Assembly (NCBI GenBank): GCA_032158295.1
Contig: CM063255.1
Span: 4,245,501-4,309,500, forward strand
DNA length: 64,000 bases
Reading direction: 5' to 3'
Source: Pycnopodia helianthoides
Lineage: Eukaryota > Echinodermata > Asteroidea > Forcipulatida > Asteriidae
In this document: piece after piece, positions 10,712-24,254 of the stretch
Layout: the number at the start of each line of letters is the position of its first letter
How positions within the stretch are numbered: the stretch's first letter is position 1
The notes under the pieces: model-generated
Seen by the model: only the letters and a program-made list of their open reading frames with translations
Databases searched by the model: none
What the model was told of the DNA's origin: nothing
Made by a program: the position numbers and the translations under genes

Positions 10712-11858
10712 CTGAAATGTATTACAAAAGAGAAAGCGTTAGTAACTTAGGCAAGAAATAACTGATTCTTCAGTTTAAAACTTCCGAGTCCGAATTGACC
10801 TGGATTCGGGTGTCCCGTGAGGCTTGACCCATTCCTGGGTTAGTAATAAGACCGGAATCGTTGTCAAAATGGCTCAGAAATTGGTCAAACTGAAGCAGAA
10901 TCCGAGTTAATCCCCCCGCCATTTTGGAAAACCGTATTTCGGGTCAGTCCCTTGGAAAAAGGGTCAGGCCCCCTGTGACCCAGGAGTTCTTAGGGTGTAG
11001 GCCTATGGTTCACCATTTCCATGTTAAAGGGAAGGTAGGCATTTACGTTTGGTAATCACTCTTAAAATTAATGGCAATAAAAACTGACTTGGTTAGAAGT
11101 ACAGCAGCTTTCGATAGTATAAAGCACTTTGAGAACCATGTTCACTTCGAAGTAATGTGGTTATGGGAAAAATATATACGTTTCTCAGATTGTGTATTCC
11201 AATTGCAGATTATTCTTACTGCGTGGACATAAACCACTCCGGATTTTCGGGGATATCTCAAAGACGCTACCACATTTTGAAATGATATTTTCACATGTTA
11301 TTTTTATTTTATATATCTACATTTACATAGAATTAAAACAATCGAACGGTTCCAAAAACCAAAGATAAAAGTTCCCTTTAAGTCTATACAAGCCTTCGTC
11401 CTACAGGCCCAATGGTTTCATTGGAAATAACATGCTGTGACGTTAGCTTTCAATATCTGTGTTATGATTGGTCCGCTCCAAAGTGACGTAGAATGTCAGC
11501 TACGTTGGGCAAAAAACGTTGTTGCGTCTTCACGCGTGACCCCACAGCCTGAGTAAAATGCGCCGCACTGCGGCAATCTCAGATACATCGCGGTGATTCC
11601 ACAATAAAGCTAGTTCACAAAGGTGAAAAGTTGTGTTTGTTGACCAACGGCCGATTGCATGATAATTATAGTAATAATAGAGTGTTAATTAATGATGAGC
11701 AAACTATTTTATAAAATCTAAAGGAGATTTTATACAGTAGGGCCGAAACCCCCTACTTAAACATTTGATAATAATACAAATAATAAAATTAGGCATAAAA
11801 CAAATCTGGACATAAACACGAATGTGGATGCAACCCCCCCCCCCGAACAAAAGGAAGA

Positions 11859-12780
11859 AGAAACTAGACATTAGGTGTTTGTGAGCAAACACAAAGCTGT
11901 TCCGTTTTGTTAAACTTTGATGAAACGCTCCAAACCTCTTAAGTGAGCCTGACATGGGATAGAAGACCCTTAATTCTTGACAGTCCTTTATGTTTTGACT
12001 TTGAGTGGCCTAAAAACCTAAACCTGATCTTCATTCTGATACTGACTCTCAAACTGATTTCAAACCTGACCCTGAACCTATCATTAACTTTCCCCTTCAT
12101 TCTAACTTAACCATGTGCTGTAGGACCCCATTTCATAGCCTCAGCCCGCCTAGAGCAGGATTTGTGAATTTTAAGTTTGGATTTCTTGTTTGGACCGGAG
12201 GTAAGGTAAAATTTGGGTCACGTTTTTGTATAAAATGTTTAATGTGTAATAAGCTCCCTAATGCACAAAAAAATTATGACTTTATGACATCTGGATCAGA
12301 ACAATAGATTTTTCTAATTTGAACTTCTTGTTTAGACCGGAAGGAAAGGTCAAAGTTGGGTCATGTGTATAAATAAATGTCAAGTGTGTCACAAGCTACA
12401 AGACACCACATTGATAGGGAATATATGACATGTGGTTTAGGAAATATGTTTTAATAATTGAATGTCCTGTTTGGACCGCTTGGAAAGGTCAAAGTGGGGT
12501 AATGCTTTTGAATAAAATGTCAAATGTGCATTAAGCTACCATACAGCTCAAAGATTAGGACTTTATGACATGCGGTTCAGGAGATCTAACTTGTATACTT
12601 TGAACTTCCTGTTTGGACAGGAAGGAAAGGTCAAAGCGGGTTCATCCGTATAAACAAAATGTCACGAGTATTGTAAGCTACAAGACAGCACAAACTTTAC
12701 GACTTTATGATATGTGGTTCAGGAGGTATGATTTTTTTTTAAGTAATAAGTTTTAATTACTGTAACTTGACACCCGATGA
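11859..12780 (+). repeat. Repeat cassette, copy 3 (with 139-bp tandem units)
   Basis: Starts AAACTAGACATTAGGTG and carries one more degenerate 139-bp unit than copy 2. It ends with the CACCCGATGACGTCA boundary also seen in copy 1. Confidence 0.88.
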
Positions 12781-13689
12781 CGTCACGACGAAAAAAATGT
12801 GTTCTCTTCATACTGGTACATTTTATATGGTACAAGATTGTATGTAACTTATCCAAATCAAATGCCTTAAAAAACACCTTAACTTATCTAGGAATTACAT
12901 GTGTTGGTCATGCACAAATCCAATGGGGGTATGTACTAACTAATTGGTCCACCTTCGGTTAGGAATAAGCAGCGGCGCAATCTCAGACACACTGCCGTGA
13001 TTGCGCAACTCAGTGTTTTATCCATGGGGTTAGATTTACTAATCTAATCGTTGATTATAATGATGGCACATTGTATTTTAGTTATTTTTAGTGGCCTGGA
13101 GTAACTCTTAGTTAAACATTTAATTAAATGATTTGTGGATTGTAAGTAACTAAATTATACTTATTTTGAAATTTGACCAATTAAATATTTACACTTATAG
13201 AGCCTTTGGTTTTGTACACAGATACAACACGCGCACTAAATGACGTCATCGTGACGTCGTCCGTAATTTTAGGGTGGGAGGCACAAACAGTATACCAGAC
13301 GTCCAAAACTGAAAAATGTTTGAGGATCGGGGTATACTTTTTGAGATATGGTGCTCACAAGGTTGGCTAATTAAATATTCACCTCGCTGTAAAGTGGCTA
13401 ATTAATCAAGAATTTTAACATTTATTACATTTAGAGTTAAATTTATGTCCTAGGCTTCAATTTGATATAGGATCTAACTCTTTCATATTTACTCAAGAGA
13501 ACATTAGGCTATTATGATAAAAGAAAAACGTGTACAAATGCATCGGGATTTGGACAGGAACAAAATATTCACACCGCTGTCACGTGGATAATTAATGAAA
13601 AATGTTCGGCCATGACATCTGCTACGAACTTTCTTCTAGGCAACCTGAGCAACCTGAGTAAGTCCGAATCATAGTAGGCTTTACACGGT

Positions 13690-14019
13690 GCGCGAATTAT
13701 AATACTATTTATACTCGTATGGGGGTTGAACAAAGAAAAATTGACTAGAGCGGGATTTGAACCAACGACCTCCGGATTATCGTACCGGCGCTCTACCAAC
13801 TGAGCTATCTAGCCCTATATTGGCGGTCTCCCTATTTTGTCAATATCTTTGTTCGGGGGTGCCAGTCAGAAGCCATACAACCGTTAACTGTCGTGTAGCC
13901 AGGGATCACACCCAAGTTTACGATACAACCTAGGAAGCAGCAGCCACGGGATCACCTTGAGTGGATGCGACTTTTTCAATTTAAATGTCAAGTAATAAAC
14001 CACAAGGGAAACTGACTGG
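13690..14019 (-). mobile_element. tRNA-derived SINE
   Basis: On the minus strand the element runs from CAGTCAGTTTCCCTTGTGG to a tail TTGTTCAACCCCCATACGAG. A tRNA-like region (13743-13815) has an A box in TAGCTCAGTTGGTAGAGC and a B box GGTTCAAATCCC. Its acceptor stem pairs fully (GGCTAGA with TCTAGTC), but the base before the apparent GAT anticodon is C instead of the universal T and the T stem has mismatches, so it is not a working tRNA. A second copy is at 23757-24040. Confidence 0.8.
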
Positions 14020-14059
14020 GTTTTATTACTTGAAATTTTGTTTATAAACTGCTGTTTAG

Positions 14060-14222
14060 CCGGGTCATACTTCCTGCGAATGCGAATGCGAAGCGAGTAT
14101 TGACGTCACAAATTTGCAACGAATAATTCGCAGCAGTTGAGCTGTGCTCATCTCTTGCGAAGAATTCGCAGCGAAAACAGAGTTGTGACTTCAATATTCG
14201 CTTCGCATTTGCAGGAAGTTCC
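14060..14222. mobile_element. Short MITE with GCGAATGCGAAGCG ends
   Basis: Inverted ends ACTTCCTGCGAATGCG and CGCATTTGCAGGAAGT enclose about 160 bp with GACGTCACAA near one end. Single-end pieces of the same family lie at 5440-5535, 6020-6075 and 14685-14735. Confidence 0.75.
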
Positions 14223-15789
14223 GAAACGGTTACACGTCTACAAAAAATAACCGTGAATGCACAGGCTTACGTAAGCCTGTGACGGTTACACAGTTAATTA
14301 ATAGAGCATCCGATTAAACCTTTACATTTTTACAGTTCAAATAAACGTTGAAAAATTCGCTCAAAAAGTGTCGTGTAATAATGATTAAATAACTGTGATT
14401 ACAATTTTCACATCACATATAATTCCCAATTTACAGACTTGTAGTCTTTGTTATTTCAATACAACTGTGCATGCAGCAATATTTGTAAGAAACAATGAAC
14501 GCTAGGGGGCGCTCCACAACAATTTGATTGCGCATGCTCGTTTATTTTGCAGGGTCATTGCGCAAGCAAAGTCAAAATACTGCAATGAAGACGGAAGACA
14601 CAATGTTTTTGATCACATGCCTGGTTGTGTAAACAGGGTTTTTTACTTGAAATTTTGTTTATGAAACTGCTGTTAAGCCTGGTTCATACTTCCTGCGAAT
14701 GCGAACGCGTAGCGAATATTGACGTCACAAATTCGCAAAGATCAGGTGTACTCAGATTTATATAAGAAATTTGAAATGTTAGCATATGTTATAGAACATA
14801 TTTACCTTGTATGTTTTTTCTATATTAAAATACTAAACCTTATTTGTTGTGTCTTTATGCCTTATTTTTGTGCGTTAGGCTGAAACAGTAAATGGGAAAT
14901 GAGTTTAATGTTCAATTTGGCTCTTGACCCCAAACCCAAAACTGATCATATAGAAAAGAAAAAGGGGTAATTTTTCTTTTCTACGCCTTTCATCAATCAA
15001 CTCTCTTTATGGCCCTATTGCAATCCCCACAAAGTGTTTTGTTTGGTACAGTGCGATTTACCGAAGTTGCATAAGTTTTCGACAATACAAACCTAATTAG
15101 ACGCCGTACAAATTCCGTGAAATTTGCCTGGGAATTCGTTTTTTTTTTGTTTTTATAAGTTGTTGTGTTTTTAAATTGCCCATCAACAACATATTTCTTG
15201 TTTTAAGAAAAATGTGTGTAATCTAGGACATTTAATTTGAGCTTAATTGAAAAATATGTTTCTGGAAGGCGGATTTGTTTTCACTTTGTCCTATGTGTTT
15301 GTACACAGATACAACAAGGCGCAATATATGACGTCATTATGACGTCGTCCGTAATTTTACGGGAAAACGTGTGCAAATGCAATGGGATTTAGACAGATAC
15401 AAAGAATAAGAACGAAAAATAAAAACCTCGACGAAAACAAAACCTGTTCCGACTTCCAAGAGAAGTCGGAACAGCTAATAATAATAATACTAAAAATAAT
15501 AATTCCAACAAAAACAAAACCTGTTCCTACTGCTAAGTCGGAACAGCTAATAAAATAACCGTAGGTTCGAAGAGTGTTACGTAAGAACGTAAATTATTAT
15601 TTACACAACAGTTTCATATTCAGTAGGGTGTTAGGCTTTGCATGATGGCGTAGAATAATTGTGTATTCTTTTGAGTAGTTAAGGGAAGTTCTTGGACTGT
15701 TTTGGTAGACATTTGTACAATTGCGTACGAGGTTTAAGTTTTGCATGTACATGTACGCATGAAACCTCTTGCAACCTAATAAAATTGAA

Positions 15790-16400
15790 TGGTCTTATTT
15801 GACCAGTTAATACTTAACTAGTAACATTAAATTATTACCGGCTATCAAGGAATGCGAAACACCGTCCAAGGGGTCATTTGGACGAACGGCGAGGCAATAA
15901 AACAAATGCCCGGGGCAGACCGATGACAGATTGAGCACACAGATCCCCCGACAAGCCCGCCTACTGTCTACTAGTGGCAATAAAACATTTGAAGCACAAA
16001 ATTTTGGCCTCAAATTGGTTGCACATTTTACGGTTGAATGATTATGCAATGGGGCATTCATTTTTTGAACCCAATTGAATGAGCCGGGTGTTAAAACGAA
16101 TGAAATTTGGCTCGGTTTTCCCGGCCAATTCCAACAATAATTCATTCAATTTAACACCCGGCTCATTAAAAATTCGTTTGAAAGTGAATAATCCGCTGCA
16201 TCAGCATTCAACAGTCAAAAGACATTATTTCAATTTCAACAGTTTAGCAATCACTGGCCAAATAAGATCATTGGAAGTCATTCGGTCGCAAAGATCAATC
16301 ATCAATTTCGCAGAAGCCCCAAAAAGCAAGAGTTGATCAATTTTCAATTCAATCTCATCAGTGTTGTAAAGAGCAGTAGAAATTTAAACGGAAAATTGGT
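15790..16400. repeat. AT-rich region with an inverted repeat; possible relative of the 25643 element
   Basis: AATGAGCCGGGTGTTAAA at 16078-16095 is answered by TTTAACACCCGGCTCATT at 16151-16168. GGTTTTCCCGGCCAATTCC lies between them and resembles the terminal repeat of the 25643-26700 element. The flanks are rich in TTCATTCAATT motifs, as is the interior of that element. No gene was recognised. Confidence 0.45.
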
Positions 16401-16407
16401 GAACATT

Positions 16408-16872
16408 TTAACCCTCGGAGAAGCAACGTGGTGAAAAAAATTCTCCACATTTTCCAAATATGGTCATAATTTTTTTTTCAATGGCCCAAAAAAGCCACGA
16501 TTTTTTGTATTCGACACCCCTCGTATACACCACAAGCCTGTAGACTCCCATTGGCCAGGCTATAACCACTGCCGAGTAAGAATTATTTAATGACAGCAGT
16601 CCCAATGGACAGCTATGCCCTTGGGAATTGTAACTTGATATCTTAGTGAGCCAACTCCTTGTGCCATTATCTCTTTGTGTCAACCCTGTGCCGCCCAGAG
16701 CTAAAACAGGTCGTAAATAACACACACTGCTGGCCCAGACAAAAGCCCTGTGGAGTTTAAAATTGCTTTGGGCTTGCAGGAGGGGGTCATTGACCTAAAA
16801 AACTGGGTGGTGAAAAAATTCTCCAACTGGATCATCGCGTTTTACAGAAGGGCCCGCTGCTCCGAGGGTTAA
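16408..16872. mobile_element. piggyBac-type MITE
   Basis: TTAA target duplications at 16408-16411 and 16869-16872 flank terminal repeats CCCTCGGAG(A/C)AGC at both ends. TTAA plus an inverted CCC start is the classic piggyBac signature. The inside (about 457 bp) has no transposase; a 105-codon open frame in it shows no motif. Subterminal GGTGAAAAAA.TTCTCC is repeated as a direct, not inverted, copy at the two ends. Confidence 0.85.
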
Positions 16873-17820
16873 AGTCTTGACTCTTGAATGTCCGTCGATG
16901 AAAATAGAAAAATAGAAACAAACGAGAAGAACGAAATCAAGCGTGAACAAAACGAGATTCGATGCAAAAGTAGCTGAAAAGAAAACCCTATAGCTTGAAC
17001 GATCCGGAACAGGTTCATTTTTTTAAATACACTTTTTCATTTTGTTTTTGTCATTTATAGTCACTTTTCTTGAAGTTGTTTTCAAGATGTTAACATCGTC
17101 CTGTTTTTCTTCGTGAAATATTTCTGGAGGAACGAAGTATCGGGGGCACTTTTCAAAATATTTGCAACAGTCTTTTGATTTAAACCTTTTTGTCAGCAAC
17201 AAAAAATGCCACATTTTGTACTCCAAACTATTGTTGCATCATAATATCAACGAAAAATACGCGCACCTTTTTTATTTTTACAATGTATACTTCATTATTG
17301 GGAAAGCTGACAAAACAATGAGTTTATTTGTGGTTTGAGTGGTAATAACTTAAGTTAGGGGCTATATTTGTGTGTCCCTTGTTCCTCAAACCTACTGAAA
17401 AGTGGAAGGGATATATTTTTTTCTTATCCATTGCTGCTCAAACCAAGCGAACAGGAGGTGGGGATAGATTTGTTTATCCCTTGAACCTCAAACGTGACAA
17501 AATGTGCGATATACTGCTAACAAATAACTGGAATGAGCATGTTTTTCAAAACTTTGAAGGAGAGAATGGTAAAAGAAAAATTGGTCGCTTTAAAATCCTG
17601 CTTCGATAGCAATTTTCGGACCATAATGACAATTTAAAGCTGTAAATTTGAAAAATAACAAAATATGAAGAAAAAAAAATGCAGTTAAAAAATTAAACGT
17701 GTTATTTGTATTTACAGGGTAAAAACCTATAGTCAATTTATTGCGCGCATTTCAGCATGAACATGTTTAAATGTGCATTGCAGTTTAAAGACAGTCGTAC
17801 AAGAAATCATCGCATAAAAC
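16873..17820. other. Gene-free stretch
   Basis: AT-rich sequence with short open frames on both strands (17023-17226 and 17370-17609) that lack recognisable domains. It lies in the presumed first intron of the SRCR gene. Nothing else was seen. Confidence 0.5.
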
Positions 17821-17995
17821 ATTCATACAATCAAACATGAAGGCGCTTTCCACGCGTGAATGCACTTGTTTTTTCCCTGTACAACCTTTCCAATTAAAAC
17901 TGTGCTAACTTGACACTTATCGAGCCCTAACGCTAAAACATAACAAAATGATGTTACCATAATATGGTAGACAGTTAACCTACGGCATTCCTTAC

Positions 17996-18080
17996 CCTTA
18001 GTAGTTGTTGCCAAGCCTTCTTCCGCCTTGGTCAAGCCGAGGATAGTTAGTAGTAACAGTAAGATCAGTTGAACAGCCAT
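17996..18080 (-). CDS. Signal-peptide exon, first exon of the SRCR gene
   Basis: ATG at 18080-18078 opens 28 codons beginning MAVQLILLLLLTILGLTKAE, a classic cleavable signal peptide: short n-region, about 14 hydrophobic residues, then small residues before the acidic EE. The exon ends in phase 1 before the donor GTAAGG (17995 downward). Downstream in the intron the frame reads on without homology and soon stops, which supports splicing here. The mature N-terminus would begin with a short Glu/Thr-rich linker. The next phase-1 acceptors found on this strand are those of the SRCR exons at 10711 and 8166. No convincing TATA box was seen upstream (18081-18350). Confidence 0.65.
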
Positions 18081-18800
18081 GTCTTCACTAATCTTTAAGT
18101 CTCAACGGCAGATTTCTCTTTCATAATGACTAGTTTAAAACACTGTCAGCACTCAATGAGGGGGCAAACTCTGAGTATGGTAATTAAAACACTCGTGATG
18201 TTGTGCGACTGCCGTCGCCTGCAAAGTGTCGTCTCAATGCAATCGCTACCGAAATCTGTCTCTTTTCAAGTCAATTTTACCCACAAGTGCATCACGCGTC
18301 ACCTGTCACGTTATCCTGGGAAGGGCGTTGATTGGCTGATTTCTCATTGATAATTGCACACATGAATGTGTCACTGTGTACACCGCTCTGTGATATAAAT
18401 GTTCATTATGTATAAATATGAGCATCGTATTTCTAAATCCAAGGCATTTGATGTGACAAATCTTTTCATGATCCTTCCAAATTCCAGTTAAGAGCAAGGT
18501 AACTAACTGTCGATAAAAAAAAAACAGTTCTTTCCCTGCCTGTGACCTCCGTACACCCCGGTTCGAATCCCTCTGCAGGTCAGAGTCTCGTAAACGTAGT
18601 GGGTTTTCAGTCCGTAGTGTGAATGTTATCCATTGAGGTTTTCCTCCCCCCCCCCCCTTTACTGAAACCGAAAATATCTTCGTCGCTGTCTTTTCCTAAA
18701 CAGTCGCTTTGGGGGACCACTTTGTTTCTTTACTTTACTGAAGATGGTGTTATTAGACCATGTTACATTTTGTTTACAGAGTGGTGACCTCGTAAATTAT
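18081..18800. other. Region upstream of the SRCR signal exon
   Basis: This would hold the promoter of the SRCR gene. No clear TATA or initiator was found. GGTTCGAATCC near 18560 looks like a B box of a tRNA-derived repeat, followed by GTAGTGGGTTTTCAGTCC. Poly-C and T runs follow at 18647-18660. Confidence 0.4.
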
Positions 18801-19150
18801 GGCAGTGTAAGCACTTTATGTAATCCACCATATACATAAACTGACAAACCTGTAGACGTTTGAGATCGATCGGCCATCTGGGTCACGAGAAAATAGTGAA
18901 AAACCGATTACACATTTGCATGAAATCATATAGATTCAACAAATGAATAAAACGCTCACTGGGCGATAAACTCCAATCGGAAAATTACTTTATTCACTTC
19001 TCATCAAAATATGGCATTTCAGACAGAAATATTTCAAGGGATGTTTTCTACTATCATCATCATAAGACCGTGTAAGTTTTATGTAAATCTGTGATCAAAA
19101 AGTATATTTTACAAGTTTTTTGCTTACCAATTCTGTAATGTTCCTTTAAT
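18801..19150 (+). mobile_element. MITE family A, 5'-truncated
   Basis: Begins inside the element at GGCAGTGTAAGCACTTTATG and is complete to the right end GTAATGTTCCTTTAAT. The left terminal repeat is missing. Confidence 0.85.
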
Positions 19151-19960
19151 GTTTTTAATTAAATGTGCATTTATTTTTATTTTTTTTATTTGCCCGAGAA
19201 ATTAAATAAATAATGAGATAAATATACTGCAGAACACAGTGTAGGAAAATCCTCCCGCGCTGTTGAAAAATACAGCAAAATAAACATAACACGCAAAATA
19301 ACTCGTCCAAAATAACTCAAAACAACCCGTCAATACAATTAAACGCACTCGTCGACCGCCACAAAGACAAGCACAAAAGCCGTCCCTCGCGCATTATTTT
19401 TTTTTTTTTTTTTTTGCCTCTTTTCATAGCCTCGATTCAGGGCGGAAACTGAATTGTAATAAATTGGAGCAGGCAGCTCCCAAGGGTATCCATGGCTCTT
19501 TATTGATTTGAAAATCTACGAGTTTGGGGATATAAATAATGACGCCATTGTAAATCATGGCATCCCATTCTTGTCAGTCATAGAAACGCTTCCAAGTTGC
19601 CGTAAAAAATGTATAATGGACCCCTGTCTCCAAGCACTGAGCGAGAGAGGAAGGGGTGAGGGGGAGCTCTGTCAATACAATTTAAAGAAAACAGTTACAA
19701 TTTCAAGCTCGTTCCCAATATTAAAGGTTTTTGCTCGTGTGAACGTCTTGCTCACAAGCTGTACACCCGAAAAATGGTGCTATATTCACAATATTGCTAT
19801 GCACAATTTTGTCTTGCTCCTTTTTTCTGACTTCCTTTTTATGGTATTTTATGGGAGGATGGGTTGCTAATTTTTCATTAGTTTAAATATATATTTGCAA
19901 CGACAAAAACACTTTCTCTGTGAATGGTGCAATTCTTTCTAGACCATTTTTGTTGATCCA
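19150..19960. other. Gene-free stretch
   Basis: T-rich runs (19399-19416) and an open frame of 120 codons at 19508-19870 (+) with no domain, no signal peptide and no splice context. I do not treat it as a gene. Confidence 0.45.
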
Positions 19961-19969
19961 TGTCTTTGA

Positions 19970-21735
<1,766 letters not shown>

Positions 21736-21870
21736 AATTCAAGATTGACATTGTGGGGTGATTTTTTAGGTAGGAACTGTACTTGTTGGGTGTTTTGACA
21801 TTGTGGGGTTATGTTTTTTGACAGGAGAGATTAGAGATAATGGACAATAGAAAACACATGGGGAAAGCCC
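21736..21870 (+). repeat. Dispersed repeat shared with 48033-48165 (inverted)
   Basis: CAAGATTGACATTGTGGGGT, ATTTTTTAGGTAGGAACTGT and ATAGAAAACACATGGGGAAA all recur in reverse complement at 48033-48165. Confidence 0.75.
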
Positions 21871-22154
21871 ATAATATCGCTCTACTAAACGTGTTTGGGG
21901 TGCCAATGTCGCACGTTTCTTAATATAGAGCACTTATCCCTACAGCACCGATCGGATTTAAGCCCGTTACCAGCCACAGCTTCATGAAATTATAGCAACC
22001 TACCATGTGACCTGTGACATCACATGTTTACAGAAGAGCCATGGAGCCCCGACTTCCCGCAGGCATGATTTGTACACAACCCAATGGAAGAATGCATACA
22101 ATTTTGTGGAGATTTCACTGTCTGATCAACTTTTGATATGAGGAAAGGGGCCAC

Positions 22155-22549
22155 ATCACTTAAAGACACTGGACACCTCTGGTAATTGTCAAAGACCGGT
22201 CTTCTCACTTGGTGTATCTCAAAATATTCACAAAATAACAAACCTGTGAAAATTTGAACTCAATTGGTCGTCGAAGTTGCGAGATAATAATGGAAGAAAA
22301 AACACCCTTGTCACACAAAGTTGTGTGCTTTCAGATGCTTGATTTCGAAACCTCACGCGTGCGGTCTTAAAATCAATTCAAATATTTTACTGAGCAATTA
22401 CTTCTTTCTCAAAAACTACGTTACTTCAGAGGGAGCCGTTTCTCACAATGTTTTATACTATCAGCAGCTCTCCATTGCTCGTTACCAAGTAAGTTTTTAT
22501 GCTAACAATTATTTTGAGTAATTACCAATAGTGTACAGTGCCTTTAACG
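22155..22549 (+). mobile_element. MITE family B, complete copy
   Basis: Terminal repeats AGACACTGGACACCTCTGGT and ACCAATAGTGTACAGTGCCT with TTAA at both edges, about 390 bp. The middle has an ACCTCACGCGTGCGGT palindrome-like centre. It directly follows a family F fragment (22005-22140). Confidence 0.9.
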
Positions 22550-23560
22550 CGTTCTGCTGTTGGTTTTATGACTCTTGAGTTTATGTGAAAATTATGACAC
22601 AAAATGAAAAAAAAATCCCCTTATGACCGGTGCAGTATCCTCGCCTGCCAGAAAGGCCTTGGAATGTACAGTGTCACTCTTTTTTTTTTTAAACCAAGGT
22701 TATAGATAATGTTGCAACATGGGGGGTGTAACCTATAAACCTAATTTTGCACTTCAAGATTTGTGTTGAGGTTTATTACAAAATGAATTTAGGGCATTTT
22801 TTTTCTGCCGATAAACACCGATTGTTTATAATAGCATACGCAGTAAATAACAATCAATATAGTTTCCTTTTTTATTGGCATTTGGAGTAAAAAAAATAAA
22901 AAAAATATGTAAAAATGTTATTATAAAAAATGCACAGTTTACATATTGTATTGCTAAGTATGATATGAACCGTTGCAAACAATAACTAGACTATGGAATT
23001 TGAGTCATTGCATGGTGAGGTATTAATGTATATTTAGTTTGCGGTAACACCATGTGTATAAATATCGACTATGCCTATATTTGTAGATATTGTTCTTTTA
23101 GAGCTTGTCTTGCTATTCATTTTACTGCCGCGGAATATCTAGAATCTGAGGTTTTCGGTGGCACAATGTCTCTATATTTCTATTGGGCTGTAGTGGTTCT
23201 GAAATGAACCTGTCTCGACGTTTCGATTGGTATGCTCCGGGTGTCTTCAAGAGAGAGAGAAGTTATTATGCTGAACAATGCGCTATAAAACCAATCCTTG
23301 ATGTTACCATAGACGTTTACTATCAACTTCTTTACATAAATAAAAACATGAAATCTGAATAAATACAGTAGTTTGTATGGGACGTAATTGTGACCAAACA
23401 AAGATTTGATCCATGACGTAACATTATACGAAAACAATCACCTTCCGGATCAAACTAAGTCTGGCAGTAAACGTTTCGATTGTGTTTATGTTTATACCAT
23501 GGTTTTTAATATGAGTGGGAATTCCAAGTTAACTCCCTAAAAATGTATTATAGGCCTAAC
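22550..23560. other. Gene-free AT-rich stretch
   Basis: Homopolymer-rich sequence. A GTCTCGACGTTTCGA motif at 23211-23252 belongs to the motif family described at 41151. No coding signal was found. Confidence 0.45.
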
Positions 23561-23735
23561 TTCACTGAGTTGCATATAGGAAGAAAATATTACCTAACAA
23601 GTTTCTGCTGAGCGCAACTTTAACATGATACAAGTCACATACGCTACATTAAATACACGCTATTTTGGGTGGTAATCTTTTCTTGGTAAGCACAATCGTT
23701 TACTGCTTAAGCCTTATGAAACCGGGCCCTGGTTT
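23560..23735. mobile_element. MITE family E-like fragment
   Basis: TTAACATGATACAAGTCACA, TTGGTAAGCACAATCG and GCTTAAGCCTTATGAAACCG resemble the right half of family E (47082). A second such piece at about 24070-24185 ends GCATGAAATCGGGCC. The SINE lies between the two. Confidence 0.55.
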
Positions 23736-23756
23736 GGACTCTTACTTTAAATTTAT

Positions 23757-24040
23757 CCAGTCAGTTTCCCTTGTGGTGTATTACTTGGTTTGTGAAATAA
23801 AAAGTCGCATCCCATTAAGGTGATCCCTCTCCTGCCGCTTCCCTATACGGCAGTTTACGGTTGTATGGCTTCTGACTGGCACCCCCGAATAAAGATATTG
23901 CCAACTTGGGAAGACCGCCTACAATTATACATTAGTGCTATAGAAAGCTCTGTTGGAAGAACGCTGGCGCGTTATTTCAGAGATAGCAGGTTCAAGTCTT
24001 GCTCTAGTCAATTTTTCTTTGTTCACACCCCCCTCCCCCC
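23757..24040 (+). mobile_element. tRNA-derived SINE, second copy
   Basis: Runs from CAGTCAGTTTCCCTTGTGG to TAGTCAATTTTTCTTTGTTC. The tRNA-like part is more decayed than at 13743, but the B box GGTTCAAGTC remains. It ends in an A-rich tail (AAAAAAAACAAAAAAAC and CAACAA). Confidence 0.8.
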
Positions 24041-24254
24041 CCCAAAAAAAACAAAAAAACAACAACAACAACTAACATGATACCAGTCACTTACGATACA
24101 TAAGACACGTTATTTTGGCTGGTAACTTTTTCTTGGAAAGCACAGTCGTTTTGTGGTTTAGCAGCTGCATGAAATCGGGCCATCATCTTGACTCTTATAG
24201 GCCCCTACTTAATAAAGATTCCTAATGAGATTAAAACGCCTCTCCTTTTCGTAG

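Larger units (their letters stand above)
10222..12780. repeat. Tandem duplication unit 2 (holds SRCR exon 10403-10711)
   Basis: Second unit of the direct duplication. It continues past its cassette (11859-12780) into the 12880-15480 block that unit 1 lacks. Confidence 0.93.
12880..15480 (+). repeat. Second copy of the 4960-7370 repeat block
   Basis: Matches that block with rearrangements: a SINE is present at 13690-14019, and the segment corresponding to 7020-7270 appears near 13270-13520 while a shorter piece follows 15350. From 15550 to 15790 no feature was recognised. Confidence 0.75.
7858..18080 (-). other. SRCR-domain secreted or cell-surface protein gene (partial model, three exons)
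   Basis: The model joins a signal-peptide exon (17996-18080), SRCR exon 2 (10403-10711) and SRCR exon 1 (7858-8166). All junctions are phase 1, so the three join in one frame, and each SRCR exon is flanked by a consensus acceptor and a GTAAGT donor. SRCR domains are extracellular ligand-binding modules; echinoderms carry hundreds of them in immune and surface proteins. Linking the signal exon to the SRCR exons across about 7.3 kb is inference from strand, phase and order. The last exon ends in phase 1 on a donor, so at least one more exon should lie below 7858. Only a decayed SRCR fragment was found there. Confidence 0.6.

Noticed and set aside
13743..13815. tRNA gene with apparent GAT anticodon
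   Set aside because: The position before the anticodon is C instead of T, the T stem is mismatched and the sequence lies inside a SINE with a second decayed copy. Treated as a SINE promoter.
15807..16145. 112-codon minus-strand open frame
   Set aside because: No domain, low-complexity surroundings and overlap with a repeat that has inverted arms.
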